Positions 15,600 through 16,503 of a stretch of 16,503 bases of DNA are shown here, one piece after another. The notes under the pieces are model-generated. The model saw only the letters and a program-made list of their open reading frames with translations, was not told the origin of the DNA and did no database searches. A program made the position numbers and the translations under genes. The DNA is from Anaerolineae bacterium (GTDB lineage: Bacteria; Chloroflexota; Anaerolineae; SpSt-600), in NCBI GenBank assembly GCA_028275425.1, contig JAPWUT010000014.1, forward strand, positions 1 through 16,503, in the 5' to 3' direction. Numbering within the stretch: position 1 is the stretch's first letter; the number at the start of each line of letters is the position of its first letter.

Positions 15600-15981
15600 T
15601 CACAAGGCAAGCCTTAAGCCAAAGGGCATCATTCAGCACCTTTGAAGCGCAAAGCCAATTGCCGTCGACCTCCCGGTTTTAGCGCCGGTTTTGGCCCAAA
15701 CGGCCCAATTTGACATTTCGGCCATAAGGCAAAAGGGAAGGAAAAAGAAAAAATTGCCCTTATCTACGCCAAATTTTCCTCAAAATTACCTCAACTTTGC
15801 GCTTACTCCTTTTGCCGTCGACCCCCCAGGGCCTAAGGGGTAACCGGAGGTTTGCCGCAAAATTGGCCACTTTCCCCACTTTGCCGATTTGACAAAAGGG
15901 GAAGAAGGTGCTAAAATATAACCAAAACAAGCTCAAGCCATTCACCGAAGCCAAGCACTTTAACAACTTAATATCCCCTTG
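15600..15981 (+). promoter_or_regulatory. CRISPR leader region
   Basis: No gene is seen in this stretch, which is richer in A and T than its surroundings (15730-15800 and 15895-15980 especially). It precedes the array on the side expected for a leader, because repeats ending in GATTGAAAC normally have the leader 5' of them. TTGCCGTCGACC occurs twice, near 15659 and 15812. Confidence 0.65.
15889..15917 (+). promoter_or_regulatory. Promoter of the CRISPR array
   Basis: TTGACA (15889-15894), a 17-nt spacer and TAAAAT (15912-15917) lie 64 nt before the first repeat and point into it. The start would be near 15924, giving a leader of about 58 nt in the pre-crRNA. Confidence 0.7.
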
Positions 15982-16503
15982 GTCGCAATCGCACCATAGT
16001 GGGATTGAAACTGGGTAGGCTGAGGGTGTCAAGGCCTATGACCTCATCAGTCGCAATCGCACCATAGTGGGATTGAAACCTGCGATTGAGGAAGCATTAA
16101 ACGAGATAAATGGGCGTCGCAATCGCACCATAGTGGGATTGAAACTAGGGGAGGAGCATGGGGTTTTCCCGAAAGAGTAAACGTCGCAATCGCACCATAG
16201 TGGGATTGAAACGTAGGGCCAGGACCAGCGCTGCGGCTTGGCACTTAAGTCGCAATCGCACCATAGTGGGATTGAAACTAAGCTCGGCAATCTTGCGCAA
16301 CACGTTCGGAGTTACGTCGCAATCGCACCATAGTGGGATTGAAACCGGCGCATTTCCTCTCTCGCTCACCATGAGCATGCGGTCGCAATCGCACCATAGT
16401 GGGATTGAAACCTGTTAGGCCAAGGCGGCTGGCGTAGGCGAGGAGGCGTCGCAATCGCACCATAGTGGGATTGAAACTATAATGGGTATGCACAACAAAT
16501 GTA
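15982..16503 (+). CRISPR. CRISPR array, eight repeats seen, continuing past the window
   Basis: Eight identical 30-nt repeats start at 15982, 16050, 16116, 16183, 16249, 16316, 16382 and 16448. Each begins GTCGCAATCG and ends GTGGGATTGAAAC. Seven complete spacers measure 38, 36, 37, 36, 37, 36 and 36 nt and show no similarity to each other. Within the repeat CAATC pairs with GATTG and CAC with GTG around a CATA loop, giving a small, interrupted stem. The ATTGAAAC end is the usual 5' handle of type I and type III crRNAs, so transcription is left to right. The 26 nt after the eighth repeat are probably a cut spacer. No cas gene is visible, so the subtype cannot be assigned. Confidence 0.97.

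Noticed and set aside
15710..15740. A second leader promoter starting at the TTGACA at 15710
   Set aside because: No -10 box occurs at 15-19 nt downstream; the stretch reads AAGGGAAGG.
16036..16493. Several minus-strand open frames with a repeating SIPLWCDCD or FNPTMVRL segment
   Set aside because: These are translations of the CRISPR repeat, not proteins.

Overview
The window is bacterial. It contains sigma70-type promoters (TTGACA/TATAAT classes), Shine-Dalgarno sites of the GGAGG type and tightly packed operons. The gene set (M42 tetrahedral aminopeptidases, PadR regulators including one fused to a DUF4388-like domain, a GlcD/GlcF oxidase, a geranylgeranyl-reductase-like flavoprotein) and a CRISPR array with a GATTGAAAC-ending repeat suggest a moderately GC-rich, probably thermophilic, peptide-using bacterium. 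Chloroflexota is my best guess, but nothing here fixes the taxon.

Layout. 1-450: GC-rich mosaic repeats made of hairpins plus a conserved core, with a candidate terminator inside. 464-2083 (+): a two-gene unit with its own promoter, encoding a PaaI-like hotdog thioesterase and a FAD-dependent geranylgeranyl-reductase-family protein, closed by a strong hairpin at 2114-2147. 4194-2155 (-): a four-gene metal-handling operon encoding a small PadR regulator, a NifX/NifB-like protein with a His-rich insertion, a ferritin-like/VIT1 membrane fusion, and a Cys/His-rich DUF5320-like small protein. It has a perfect-consensus promoter with a 12-bp palindrome at the expected transcription start. 5757-4227 (-): a PadR protein carrying a DUF4388-like domain and a second winged helix.

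5900-15182 (+): a roughly 9.2 kb operon running away from the PadR-DUF4388 gene. It encodes three tandem M42 aminopeptidases, a family-5 peptide-type substrate-binding protein with an N-terminal membrane anchor, OppD- and OppF-like ATPases (no permease genes), a GlcD-like FAD oxidase and a GlcF-like iron-sulfur subunit. The inferred theme is peptide uptake, cytoplasmic trimming to amino acids, and oxidation of a 2-hydroxy acid into the respiratory chain.

15221-15590: a second block of the same mosaic repeats, in inverted orientation to the left block. A single degenerate copy lies at 5811-5890 between the two divergent transcription units. 15600-15981: CRISPR leader with a TTGACA-N17-TAAAAT promoter. 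15982-16477: eight identical 30-nt repeats and seven spacers of 36-38 nt, continuing past the window edge. No cas gene, tRNA, rRNA, transposase or integrase was seen.

The least ordinary elements are the metal operon with its Cys/His-rich parts, the PadR-DUF4388 fusion facing the peptidase operon, and the permease-less transporter set joined to three M42 paralogues.
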